DNA of 64,000 nucleotides, taken from positions 62,001 through 126,000 of the forward strand of contig NZ_MWQI01000002.1 of the NCBI RefSeq assembly GCF_002210345.1, read 5' to 3'. The notes under the pieces are model-generated. The model ran no database searches. It worked only from the letters and a program-made list of their open reading frames with translations, and was not told the origin of the DNA. The DNA comes from Fibrobacter sp. UWB4 (GTDB lineage Bacteria > Fibrobacterota > Fibrobacteria > Fibrobacterales > Fibrobacteraceae). Below, one piece after another: positions 17,884 through 26,782 of this stretch; position 1 is the stretch's first letter; every line of letters begins with the position of its first letter. A program made the translations under genes and the position numbers.

Positions 17884-20607
17884 TCATTCCAAAGTCATTA
17901 GCAAAGAATCAAGTCTATGCGTAAACAGCTTTGCCCCCACACCGCTCAAGTGATCCGCATTGTAAGCCATATCATCCGTATAGTCGTGTTCACCAAATTT
18001 GTTTTCGTCAAACACAATGGCATCGAACTTTTTAGAAGCTTCAATAAGTTCCATGGCAATACTACGACGCGGTCCATAAATACCAAACGTTCCCGTTTTC
18101 GCATAACCCGGATTCTGCGGCAAGACGGCCAATACGACCTTTAGCCCTGCTTGACGGGCTTCAACTACAATTTCTTCAAGCAAATGCTCATTTTCGGCAA
18201 ATACAGGGGATTCATATGTAAGCACATTCGAATCCCTGATGCAAACGGCGGCAGCCCAGTTTCCGGTCGGCAATGAAAAATCTTCAAGTGTATAGAGAAG
18301 CTGCAAAGCGGATTCAGGACGAGGAGTTTCCTTTACGACATCCAAAAAATGTTCTGGCAGGCTATCCACCCAGAAATCATGATTTTCATCGTACATATAT
18401 CCAGGAACCTTATTGTAAATCACATCAATCCAGGTCGCATTTGCATCCGCCCAGAATAAATCTGGCGATAATTCCAAAACCAGGACCTTCAATTTTTTCA
18501 AATGTTTCAGAATATAATTTTTAAACAAGTAACTCGCACCTGCCATCTGTCCCGCAGAAAAAGCCATATTCAACATATTATGGGATTTCACCTCTTTATC
18601 GCGAAGAGCAAACATCATTCTCGACGAACCGAGCGCTACAGCGGTAATTTCATTTCGATTTTCCCAGAAGCGTTCCATCTTAACGCGAAGATCCAAAGCG
18701 CCACTAGACGCCGAAGTTAGATAATAGACCCCCGCACTGTCCGTATCAAGAGTTTTACCTTCGTAGCGATTTTTGGAATGCCATAGACACGGGTGCCAAA
18801 GTTCATCGCCTTCGACAAGAGTCTTGATTGAATCTGTAGACAGATCAACCAGAACAATTTTTTGATGGGCGCCATTCAGGTTCGTAAGCGTCGCAACCAC
18901 CAGATTCGAGCCGCCCAAGGCCCATTCCGTATGATCAAAGGTATAGCCTTGTGGCGCGGCCACACTATGAACAAGTTCTCCTTTCTCATTTGCAACTAGA
19001 AGCCTTTCATGGGTATTGTATGATTGACCTACATAATTAGCCCCAGTCTTGCCGCCAAAATCAAGGAATACCGTCCGGTTACTGCCATCATTAGCAAGAG
19101 AGACATTGCATGCCTGCTCTCCATTATACCAGACAGAATCTTTCCCAGACGACATTCGTACACGCAAAAGAGTAGATCCCGTAACCGCAAGCTTCTTATC
19201 AGAACTTACGCCTCCATGGAACGCCCCATCAAAAAGCTTTTGCGGTGTTCCAAATTTTCCTTTTGCAAACGGGACTTGCCATGTACTCATAGCCGCAAAG
19301 TCAGCATCCTCTTTATTATTTGCGGCACTTGAAACATAGACAATAGAGGTGTCGCCCTCATCCGTGACGCGCCATCTTGGAATCGCAGCGCTTTTGACAT
19401 TCAGCTTCACAAGTCCTGAACCCGAAGCATCTAAATTTCGGACATAAATACTTGAAGTCCCAGGAACCCCTTCGACGCCCGTACAAAATGCAACAAGTTT
19501 GCCATTTGGCGAAACATCGGGATGGTAAGCCTGAATTGTATCCTTGATTTCAACGACGGAGTTGATTCCGTTTCCATAGTCGATATACGCCAAGTTGCCC
19601 GTCAGATCATTGCGAAAAACAAGCTTTGACTGGAACGAACCCGTCATGTGCTTAGTCTCATAAATTCCTAACAGCGGAATCACAACGGACTCTTTAGCAG
19701 TACCATTTTCATCAAGCCAAATCGCATTAGGGATCGGTCCTATTGCAAGCCTGAATCCTAAATAATGGCCTTTTGTCGATGACGATACCGTATAAATATC
19801 ACCACGGCCATAGGTGTTTATCTGTGACGGGTCGTCCCGGAAACTACCTCCCTTGACAACGCGTTCCCCAAGACTTCCACCATCAGCGCCTCCCACAAAA
19901 TTCGTTACAGGACTACTGCTAAAAAAAGTAAGCCAGTCATTCACCCATTCTAGGGCATTCCCAGCCATATCGTAAACGCCAAGATCATTTGCTGGAGAAG
20001 TTGCTACGTCCTGAATTTCAAAATGAGAATTTTGATTATTCCATCCCTTTTCAGGATACCAACCTTGACTTGCGACATACACCCATTCAGCCTCAGTCGG
20101 TAAACGAAATCCATTTACTTTTTCATGAAAAACAAGCCCATCCAAATCAATACAGCTTCCCTTTGCATCGAAAGAAGCTTTCGTATAAGTATAGACGGTA
20201 TCCAAATTTTCAGCCTTGCTTTTTGCATTTGCGAAAAGAACCGCATCATAGTACGTCACATTTGTCACAGGACTCTTATCATTACACACACCACTACATT
20301 CGGCACCGGCATTTCGCCGCAAGGCACTGTACTCCGCACGGGAGACTTCATGTTCGCTTATATAAAAATTATAAGTAAAACTAGCATCCATTCTCGGATA
20401 TTCACTAGCACGTCCGCCTTCTCCATTTATTCCAAGCGATGTTTTTTGACCATTCGCATTAACATAGACAAAGCCATCAAAACTGAGCACCGGCGGAGAT
20501 TCAATGCCATACGGGAATTTATTTTCCTCAGTACATGAATTAAAAAAAACAAGGGAAAATAAAACAGCCGCAAGCAATCCAAAATTCATCTGAACGACAT
20601 TTTTCAT
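17884..20607 (-). CDS. Lipoprotein-like protein with FGE-like, TolB-propeller and SGNH domains (copy 3)
   Basis: 907 residues. The N-terminus is a hydrophobic signal with a poor lipobox (FFNSC), then an FGE-like domain (YNFYISEHEVSRAEYSALR ... YLGFRLAIGP), propeller (YHPDVSPNGKLVAFCTG) and SGNH-like domain (ALGSSRMMFAL; NADHLSGVGAKLFTHRL). Block V has Asn where copies 1 and 4 have Asp two positions before Asp-His, a possible difference in the catalytic set. Its ATG overlaps the TGA of copy 4 (ATGA), so the two are translationally coupled. The strong conservation of domain order beside divergence in sequence suggests old duplications with separate roles. Confidence 0.8.
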   Translation of the reverse strand: MKNVVQMNFGLLAAVLFSLVFFNSCTEENKFPYGIESPPVLSFDGFVYVNANGQKTSLGINGEGGRASEYPRMDASFTYNFYISEHEVSRAEYSALRRNAGAECSGVCNDKSPVTNVTYYDAVLFANAKSKAENLDTVYTYTKASFDAKGSCIDLDGLVFHEKVNGFRLPTEAEWVYVASQGWYPEKGWNNQNSHFEIQDVATSPANDLGVYDMAGNALEWVNDWLTFFSSSPVTNFVGGADGGSLGERVVKGGSFRDDPSQINTYGRGDIYTVSSSTKGHYLGFRLAIGPIPNAIWLDENGTAKESVVIPLLGIYETKHMTGSFQSKLVFRNDLTGNLAYIDYGNGINSVVEIKDTIQAYHPDVSPNGKLVAFCTGVEGVPGTSSIYVRNLDASGSGLVKLNVKSAAIPRWRVTDEGDTSIVYVSSAANNKEDADFAAMSTWQVPFAKGKFGTPQKLFDGAFHGGVSSDKKLAVTGSTLLRVRMSSGKDSVWYNGEQACNVSLANDGSNRTVFLDFGGKTGANYVGQSYNTHERLLVANEKGELVHSVAAPQGYTFDHTEWALGGSNLVVATLTNLNGAHQKIVLVDLSTDSIKTLVEGDELWHPCLWHSKNRYEGKTLDTDSAGVYYLTSASSGALDLRVKMERFWENRNEITAVALGSSRMMFALRDKEVKSHNMLNMAFSAGQMAGASYLFKNYILKHLKKLKVLVLELSPDLFWADANATWIDVIYNKVPGYMYDENHDFWVDSLPEHFLDVVKETPRPESALQLLYTLEDFSLPTGNWAAAVCIRDSNVLTYESPVFAENEHLLEEIVVEARQAGLKVVLAVLPQNPGYAKTGTFGIYGPRRSIAMELIEASKKFDAIVFDENKFGEHDYTDDMAYNADHLSGVGAKLFTHRLDSLLMTLE

Positions 20608-23453
20608 TTTTTTGACTCCAGAGACAGCAAAACGTCATTCAGCCGAGATGTAAGCCTCATAGCACCGGCATTGCACAAGTGGTCTTCATCAATCGCCATT
20701 TGTCCGTCATAATCATGCTTGCCCATTTTATTTTCATCCATCAACACAAAATTCGGATACTTTTTATTCAAAGCTTCTAATTCACTAATCATCTTTTGAG
20801 CAACGCTACGACGAAGGCCATAACGTCCAAAAGCACCTGTTTTCGCATACTCCGGACTCTGCGGGAAAATAAGGCCAATCACACGAACATCTCTCTTGGC
20901 GGCTTCTTTAACGATATCGATAAGCGCATTCTTGCTATCGTTATAAATGCCCTTATGTTGATCATAATAGGTGCTATCCATTTCAATTTCGGGCTTTTCT
21001 TTCCATTCCCACTGGCAATAAGCATTTGTATAGCGCCCACGATCGTTCATATAGTATTTTTCATCCGATGAACCTACAGAATTCTGTGTATATTCCAGCA
21101 AGCCTTCCGGAACACCGTCTTTCCAGTAATCATGATTTTTATCATACACATACCCTGGATAATTATCAAAAGTCGTATAGAATAAATTATCTCCATCAGG
21201 TCCATCAATTTTATACCAAAAATCAATATCTAGCGAAACAACAATATACTTCAGCTTTTTCAGATGGTTAAAGAGATAATGATTTAATAAATCCCTAGAC
21301 GTATAAATAGAATTTGGTGTATGGCCAAAATTCACAGCAAAAAATTTTTCATCCAATCTAGATGGGCTAACTCCATACATGGACCTCGAAGAACCCAATA
21401 TCGCCACATTAATAGAATCATGGTATTTCCAGAGAAGTTCCATTTTAAACCGCATGATAATAGAGGCCCACTCATCCGATGGATGCAAATAAACGCCAGC
21501 ACTGTCCGGATCAAGTTTAGATTTTTCAGGGGCATAATTTTTTGTTCGCCAAAGACATGGATGCCAAAGATCATCACCTTCCACCAAATCCAGGATTGAA
21601 CCATCCGCAACATTCACGAGAACAATTTTCAAATGGGCGCCATTTGCATTTACGACCGTAGCCACAATAAAGCCGCCATCCTTTTTAGCATCGGCATAAT
21701 TCAGCGCCCATTCCGTATGGTCAAATGTAAAGCCTTCAGGCGCAGGAATAGTCTTAATAAGCTTTCCTGTACTGTCAGCAATCAGCAAACGTTCGTGCGT
21801 TCTGTAACTTTTTCCAACAAACTCAGCTCCTGTTTTTCCACCAAAATCAAGGAACGCTACACGCTTGGATCCATCGTTTGCAAGGGAGGCATTGCAAGCC
21901 TGTTCACCGTTATACCACACGGTATCGCGACCATCCGAAAGCATTTTTCCCGGATTTGCAATACGCGCACGAAGCAGACGGGCGCCAGTAACAGCAAGTG
22001 TATTGTCGTCAGAAACACCTCCGTGATACGCCCCGCTAAAAAGCTTTTGAGGCGTTCCGAATCGACCTTTTGCATACTTCACTTGCCATGTACTCTTGGA
22101 TTTAAATTCCGAAGTTTCTTTATTGTTTCCCGCATCGGACACATAGACGATCACCGTATCGCCATTATCCAGAACTTTCCACCGTGGAATAGAAGCATTT
22201 CCCTTGATATTAAGCTTTATAGGTCTTGTTTTGGATAGACCCAAAGGGCGAATGTAAAGATCAGACTTTCCAGAAACGCCTTCTAGACCTGTACAAAATG
22301 CAATAAGCCTACCGTCTGGAGAAATATCTGGATGATAAGAATCTAGTGTATCTGTGATTTCAGAAACAGATAAAGTTCCATTAACGTAATCGACAAACGC
22401 CAAGTTTCCCGTTGCATCATTGCGAAAGGCAAGCTTAATATGATATGTATCAAAATTTTTTTTGATGACAGAAGCACTCGCTAACGGCATGATTCGGCTT
22501 TCACGAACTAAACCGTCATGTCCCATCCAAACCGCATTTGGGATCTTGCCGAATGCAATACGGAATCCCAAATAATCTGACTTTGCCGCCGAAGTCACAA
22601 TGTAGACATCGCCACGATTATAAAGCTTGATAGAAGACGGATCGTTGCGATAGCTACCGCCCTTAATGACCCGTTCCCCAAGAACTCCGCCATCTGGAGC
22701 ACCGACAAAGTTTGTAATGGTCGTATCTCTAAAATAGTTAAGCCAATCAGAAACCCATTCCTTCACATTTCCGCCCATGTCACAGAAATCACCGTGAAGG
22801 TGCGGATACGAACAAACATTTTTGGGTTCGAAATCTGAGTTCTGCGCATTCCATTCCGCAGACGGGTTCCAATCGCGATCGGCAGCCAGGATCCATTCCG
22901 CTTCCGTAGGCAAACGATATGCGTCTACTTCAGGATGAAAGACTAACCCTTCCATTGAAGTACAGTTTCCGATATCATCTATATTTGCAGATGAATACGT
23001 ATAGGCCGTATCGTAGCCTTCCCGTTTGCTGCGTTCATTGGCATAAAGGACGGCATCGTAATAAGTCACCTTTGTTACAGGCAACAGATCAGAATCCTTG
23101 CCTCGGCACCGTTCGTCAAAAGTTGTCCCCATAACACTTTTAAATTCAGCGCAAGTGACTTCATGCATGCCTAAGGAATAATCATAATTCAGGGCAACAC
23201 GCAACTGGGGCTGTTCATTTACTTTCGCGGAGGGCGCATAAGTACCAAGATAAGTCACCGAGCCGCCGCTTTTATGCTTTACATTCGAAGCTCTAACAAC
23301 CACAAGGCCGTCATGAACCTTATCCTCTTCTATCGGAGCATGGAGCCAGACATGATCCCCCAAAAAAGTTTCACATCCAGAAAGCACAAGAACGGCCGAT
23401 ACTAAAAAAAGTATCTCTTTAAAAAATTTAAAACAATTACGAGCTGTGGACAT
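20604..23453 (-). CDS. Lipoprotein with FGE-like, TolB-propeller and SGNH domains (copy 4)
   Basis: About 949 residues and first in order of the four copies. Lipobox VLSGC, FGE-like domain (YDYSLGMHEVTCAEFKSVM; CDMGGNVKEWVSDWL; YLGFRIAFGK), propeller (YHPDISPDGRLIAFCTG) and SGNH-like domain (AILGSSRSMYGVSPSRL; DEDHLCNAGAMRLTSRL). The nucleophile Ser in GSS and the Asp/His pair look intact. ATG at 23453 chosen because it begins a normal signal peptide; a TTG 39 bases upstream is the alternative. The closeness of GGGG to this ATG is unusual (two bases). Coupled to copy 3 by an ATGA overlap. Confidence 0.78.
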   Translation of the reverse strand: MSTARNCFKFFKEILFLVSAVLVLSGCETFLGDHVWLHAPIEEDKVHDGLVVVRASNVKHKSGGSVTYLGTYAPSAKVNEQPQLRVALNYDYSLGMHEVTCAEFKSVMGTTFDERCRGKDSDLLPVTKVTYYDAVLYANERSKREGYDTAYTYSSANIDDIGNCTSMEGLVFHPEVDAYRLPTEAEWILAADRDWNPSAEWNAQNSDFEPKNVCSYPHLHGDFCDMGGNVKEWVSDWLNYFRDTTITNFVGAPDGGVLGERVIKGGSYRNDPSSIKLYNRGDVYIVTSAAKSDYLGFRIAFGKIPNAVWMGHDGLVRESRIMPLASASVIKKNFDTYHIKLAFRNDATGNLAFVDYVNGTLSVSEITDTLDSYHPDISPDGRLIAFCTGLEGVSGKSDLYIRPLGLSKTRPIKLNIKGNASIPRWKVLDNGDTVIVYVSDAGNNKETSEFKSKSTWQVKYAKGRFGTPQKLFSGAYHGGVSDDNTLAVTGARLLRARIANPGKMLSDGRDTVWYNGEQACNASLANDGSKRVAFLDFGGKTGAEFVGKSYRTHERLLIADSTGKLIKTIPAPEGFTFDHTEWALNYADAKKDGGFIVATVVNANGAHLKIVLVNVADGSILDLVEGDDLWHPCLWRTKNYAPEKSKLDPDSAGVYLHPSDEWASIIMRFKMELLWKYHDSINVAILGSSRSMYGVSPSRLDEKFFAVNFGHTPNSIYTSRDLLNHYLFNHLKKLKYIVVSLDIDFWYKIDGPDGDNLFYTTFDNYPGYVYDKNHDYWKDGVPEGLLEYTQNSVGSSDEKYYMNDRGRYTNAYCQWEWKEKPEIEMDSTYYDQHKGIYNDSKNALIDIVKEAAKRDVRVIGLIFPQSPEYAKTGAFGRYGLRRSVAQKMISELEALNKKYPNFVLMDENKMGKHDYDGQMAIDEDHLCNAGAMRLTSRLNDVLLSLESKK

Positions 23454-23548
23454 TTCCCCATAAAAATAGCTTTTTACGTCTATCAAAACCAAGAACGCCC
23501 CGTTGGCATCCCTTTTAAATAAGCAGAAAAAACGTGAAATGCGCCGAG

Positions 23549-24358
23549 CTACAATAAATCCGGCAATCGGCTTTTTGCAACAGCCTGATTCACGCCAACA
23601 CCCGGATATTCAGGGAAAAATTCTTCGGCCATGCGGTACCACGTAAGCGCACGAGGAATGTCGTTTTCAAGATACAGATTGCCGATATCAAATGCGGCAA
23701 GCCCTATGAACTGTCGTGTTTCAAGAGGCTTAAATTCAAGACCGGTCCAGGGACCTTTTTGGTACTTTTCACGGTATTCTTCATCGGTGTAGGTAAAGCC
23801 GCGACGGTTCGGTTCCAGGTTCACAAAACTGTCCGAGGTGCCGTAACGCAAAAAGACGTGTCCCGGAAGGAGAATGGCGTCGAGAGGCAAACCGCGCACT
23901 TCGGCCACCATGAGCGCAAGCCACGATAGCCCCATGCAGCCGGACTTTCTGTTTACAAGAACGCGAAGCGGGAGCACGGATTCTTTTGCAACCGCAGCCT
24001 CGCCCGCCCCGGCAAATTCGATATTCCAAAATTGCCAAAGCAGATTTTTTAGGGATTGCAAAGTATCGTGATTCACTGCGACACTGCTATCAAAATAAGC
24101 AAGCCCCGCATGCCAATCGCTAACAGAATCAAGGCAACCCGGCGCACGTTCTTCAAAAACGCAAGCCATTTCGCGATAGCTCATGGACTCGTTCTTCCCG
24201 TTCCAAAGCAGAAACGGGAGTGCAATTACAAGCGTCGCGAGGAAAAGCAGCCAGAATAGTTTGGACGAGAGACGAAAGACGAGAGACGAAAGACCCTTCT
24301 CTAGTCTTTCGTCTGTAACGAGCTTCGCGAGCGTTCTTTCGTCTAGAAGCCGTCCCAT
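23549..24358 (-). CDS. Membrane-anchored transglutaminase-like (SirB1-type) protein
   Basis: 269 residues: one N-terminal membrane segment (KLFWLLFLATLVIALPFLLW), then a transglutaminase-like domain with Cys in SGCMGLSW, His in LLPGHVFLRYG and an acidic residue in VNLEPN, and a C-terminal TPR-like stretch (IPRALTWYRMAEEFFPEYPG). The family folds like papain-type proteases and transglutaminases; SirB1-type members are mostly of unknown function. It overlaps the end of the AlgX-like gene by 16 bases and precedes the lipoprotein array, so co-transcription is likely. The first ~33 residues are encoded by an interspersed repeat (24264-24346), and ATG 24358 is the only visible start, so the N-terminus seems to have been created or replaced by the repeat. 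Confidence 0.7.
   Translation of the reverse strand: MGRLLDERTLAKLVTDERLEKGLSSLVFRLSSKLFWLLFLATLVIALPFLLWNGKNESMSYREMACVFEERAPGCLDSVSDWHAGLAYFDSSVAVNHDTLQSLKNLLWQFWNIEFAGAGEAAVAKESVLPLRVLVNRKSGCMGLSWLALMVAEVRGLPLDAILLPGHVFLRYGTSDSFVNLEPNRRGFTYTDEEYREKYQKGPWTGLEFKPLETRQFIGLAAFDIGNLYLENDIPRALTWYRMAEEFFPEYPGVGVNQAVAKSRLPDLL
24264..24346. repeat. AGACGAAAGA-type repeat at a gene junction
   Basis: On the minus strand AGACGAAAGAACG, then a variable centre, then ACAGACGAAAGACTAGAG, and further direct copies of CGTCTTTCGTCTCTCGTC. It has the same framework as elements inside the radical SAM gene (29176-29219) and hrpB (54067-54110). It spans the stop of the AlgX-like gene and the first codons of the transglutaminase-like gene. 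Confidence 0.7.
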
Positions 24359-26304
24359 TCCATCGGGCTTTGCCAGTAGTCGCGAGCGGTCATCATGTAA
24401 ATCACGAGACGCTTGCTCAGCATGTCCTTTTTCATCTTCTTGAGGCGAGCGCGAACGCCAGGGCCACCGCCCCAGCTCGTAAGCACCTGCACATCAAGCC
24501 CCGTTGCATAAGCAAGCAGAGAACCCGGGCCACCGCTCTTCTGGTCCACAGATTCAAACACGCCCGTGAAAGAATCGCCCATCAAGAGGATCGGTGCATT
24601 TTTGCCGCCCTTGTAAGCCTTGTCGCCCTTGTAGATTTTCATGCCTGCAAGAGTATCGGCAGCATACTTGGACTTTTCCTTATCCGGCAAGTGAGCGACC
24701 AAGTCCCCTTCGCGCAGCACTACCGTATCCTTCATCACGAGGCTACCCGGTTGCGGATTCGCATCGGCATACCAGCTGTACTGCGTCACGCGAGAAGCAA
24801 GCTGTTCCATTGCAGCAAGCATGCCCGGCAGCGCCCAGTGCGTATCGTAGCGCTGGTAGCTGTAATGCGGAGCGTCATCGCCACTGCGGGCCGCCATCAG
24901 CGACGGGTAAAGGTCAAGTACGTCAATCCCAGCCGCAAGCATTTCACGGATAAATTCACGACCATTTACGTTCACGCACAAATCTGCAGGTGTTCCCTTT
25001 ACAAGCATGTCTGCATAAATTTCTTCTTTCACAGGAACCGGAACCACGAGAAGCTGAACATTCATGGAATCCAAGTACTGCTTGAGTTCAATCATTCTCG
25101 GAAGCGGATTGTGGAGGCTATCCTGACCGCTAATTTTATCTGCAACAAGATAGTTTGCATTGCGACGGAACCAAAGCATTCCGTTATCGGCCCAGGCATT
25201 CTGTTCCTTCGGGAGCTTCGAGAGTTTTTTCTTCAAGGCTTCGCGGAACTTCTTTGTCGCAGGCGTTGCAGGGCAGCTATTTTCCATAGCGGCAAGCGTT
25301 TCCAAACGAGCATAAGAACTCGTATCAAGGGTACGGTTCACAGGCACCACTTCGCCCGCAGCAGCAAGAGAATCAGCCACGGCAGCAGCACGGAGCTGTT
25401 CATCCGTCAAGCGGAACGCAGGAACTTCAAACGCCACCCACATAGGCTTACCCATCGGGTTTCCGCGCATCACTGCAAACGGACGATTAGCGCGGGAATT
25501 TTCCCAAATGGCACCTGGAGTATGTTGTTCCAAGTCCGTATTCAAAGTCGGATACCAGTAAGACGAGAGCGTACGCGCCCAGTTCATCGCCTCTTCACTG
25601 TTCATCTCGGCCGTCATGTAGTAGTTCAAGACTTCCGCAGACTCGCCGCCCGAAACAAACTTGAGTTTACCGTAAAATGGAGCACGGCCTGTCCAGACAG
25701 CAGGCATCACTTCGGCCCACCATTCAATTTTGCCCTGATTATCACCTGTTCCAGGCACTCCCCACAAACGACTTACAGTCTGGAAAGCGCGGAAAACATC
25801 AGGTTCATTCCACTTGACCGCCTCAACTTCATTCAAAGCCTTTGCAAGGGCATCATCGCCCGTCTGCGCATAGAGAATTTTCGCAAACGGTTCCCACGCA
25901 ATCGGAGCTACACCGGCAACAGCCTCCGGTTCGTATTCCGAAATCGAGTCGAGCATCGGGAAAGGGTATTCAGCAAGTTTTGCATTTGCCATTTTGCCCG
26001 TGTAATTTTCAGGCTTTTCATCCATACCCGCCATGCGAATCGGATTCGAAAAATACGCTGCAAAATCGAGAGCCGCAAGAGTTGGCTTCTCGACGACACG
26101 CACTTGCTTATCAAAATCAAGCACACGCATTTCAAAGACAGCGACTGGAGCAACAGGCATCGGAGGAATGTAATCCGGGGTCTTTGATTCAGCTGCTTGA
26201 ACGGAAGGATTGACAGACGGAGCTGCACAAGATGCAGCAAGGAACATACCCGCAGAAAGCCCTGCAAGGCACAAAAAAGAAGTCGATATTTTTTTCATTT
26301 TCAC
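24343..26304 (-). CDS. AlgX/AlgJ-like SGNH protein, exported
   Basis: 653 residues: signal with a weak lipobox (FLAASCAAP), an N-terminal half of ~330 residues I do not recognise, and a C-terminal AlgX/AlgJ-like SGNH domain. The second half shows LLMGDSFTGVFE (block I, Ser nucleophile) and YDTHWALPGM (Asp-x-His-Trp motif of AlgX/AlgJ), with the DTHW motif before the GDS motif as in that family. Characterised members O-acetylate alginate and other exopolysaccharides in the periplasm. First gene of the probable envelope operon leading into the transglutaminase-like protein and the four SGNH lipoproteins, which hints at shared work on a surface polymer. Start is ATG 26304; a second ATG six bases on is equally possible. 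Confidence 0.72.
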   Translation of the reverse strand: MKMKKISTSFLCLAGLSAGMFLAASCAAPSVNPSVQAAESKTPDYIPPMPVAPVAVFEMRVLDFDKQVRVVEKPTLAALDFAAYFSNPIRMAGMDEKPENYTGKMANAKLAEYPFPMLDSISEYEPEAVAGVAPIAWEPFAKILYAQTGDDALAKALNEVEAVKWNEPDVFRAFQTVSRLWGVPGTGDNQGKIEWWAEVMPAVWTGRAPFYGKLKFVSGGESAEVLNYYMTAEMNSEEAMNWARTLSSYWYPTLNTDLEQHTPGAIWENSRANRPFAVMRGNPMGKPMWVAFEVPAFRLTDEQLRAAAVADSLAAAGEVVPVNRTLDTSSYARLETLAAMENSCPATPATKKFREALKKKLSKLPKEQNAWADNGMLWFRRNANYLVADKISGQDSLHNPLPRMIELKQYLDSMNVQLLVVPVPVKEEIYADMLVKGTPADLCVNVNGREFIREMLAAGIDVLDLYPSLMAARSGDDAPHYSYQRYDTHWALPGMLAAMEQLASRVTQYSWYADANPQPGSLVMKDTVVLREGDLVAHLPDKEKSKYAADTLAGMKIYKGDKAYKGGKNAPILLMGDSFTGVFESVDQKSGGPGSLLAYATGLDVQVLTSWGGGPGVRARLKKMKKDMLSKRLVIYMMTARDYWQSPMEWDGF

Positions 26305-26340
26305 GAAAGGAATAATAATAAATGTTTAAGTAGATAGATA

Positions 26341-26405
26341 TGGTCATTAGTTATTAGTTGATGGTTATTGAATATTTCTAATGACTATGGACCATTGACT
26401 AGCGG
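26341..26405. repeat. TTAGTTATTAGTTGATGG-type tract
   Basis: Tract of short TTAGTTATTAG / CTAATGAC / ATTGACTAG units in both orientations, just before the TM2 gene and in the upstream region of the AlgX-like gene. The same kind of sequence occurs at about 1726-1753, 26646-26680 and 29456-29494. Confidence 0.55.
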
Positions 26406-26454
26406 CTATTCCGCACATTTTCTAAATTGTACTCGTAAAAAACAAGGAGCCTTT

Positions 26455-26646
26455 ATGCCTTCTACTGGTGAACACAACAAATGGATTGCCCTTGCCCTCT
26501 GTATTCTGCTCGGATACCTGGGTTTGCATCGCTTTTACGAAGGGAAGATCTGGACAGGAATCTTGTGGCTTTGCACCGCAGGACTCTTTGGCGTAGGCGT
26601 TGTCGTTGACGCCATCTTGATCGTCATGAAACCGGAACATTATTAA
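26455..26646 (+). CDS. TM2 domain membrane protein
   Basis: A 63-residue protein with two membrane segments (WIALALCILLGYLGLHRFY and GILWLCTAGLFGVGVVVDAILI) joined by a short loop. The first segment ends in GLHRFYEGK, the typical TM2 (PF05154) turn, and the second has the usual G-x-x-D-A. TM2 proteins are widespread small membrane proteins of unclear role. The ATG at 26455 follows AAGGAG at seven bases; a longer in-frame reading upstream lies in repeat sequence and is not supported. Confidence 0.85.
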   Translation: MPSTGEHNKWIALALCILLGYLGLHRFYEGKIWTGILWLCTAGLFGVGVVVDAILIVMKPEHY

Positions 26647-26776
26647 TTAGTTATTAGTCAATAGTCAGTAGTTATTAGACTTGTCATCCTGAGCGGAGCC
26701 TGTAAAGGCGTAGTCGAAGGATCCAGTCAAATTATTAATTAGTTTAGTAGACCGTAGGAAGTCGGAAGTAGACAGA
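26646..26776. repeat. Three adjacent interspersed repeats
   Basis: Directly after the TM2 stop: a TTAGTTATTAGTCAATAGTC tract, then a CTTGTCATCCTGAGCGGAGCC...GTAGTCGAAGGATCCAG element (26680-26724), then a GTAGACCGTAGGAAGTCGGAAGTAGACAG tract (26746-26776). The three types occur separately elsewhere in the window. Confidence 0.6.
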
Positions 26777-26782
26777 GAAAAA

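Noticed and set aside
24370-26187. 605-codon open frame on the plus strand
   Set aside because: Antisense to the AlgX-like gene; rich in Arg and His as expected for a shadow of a biased coding frame, with no domain motif.
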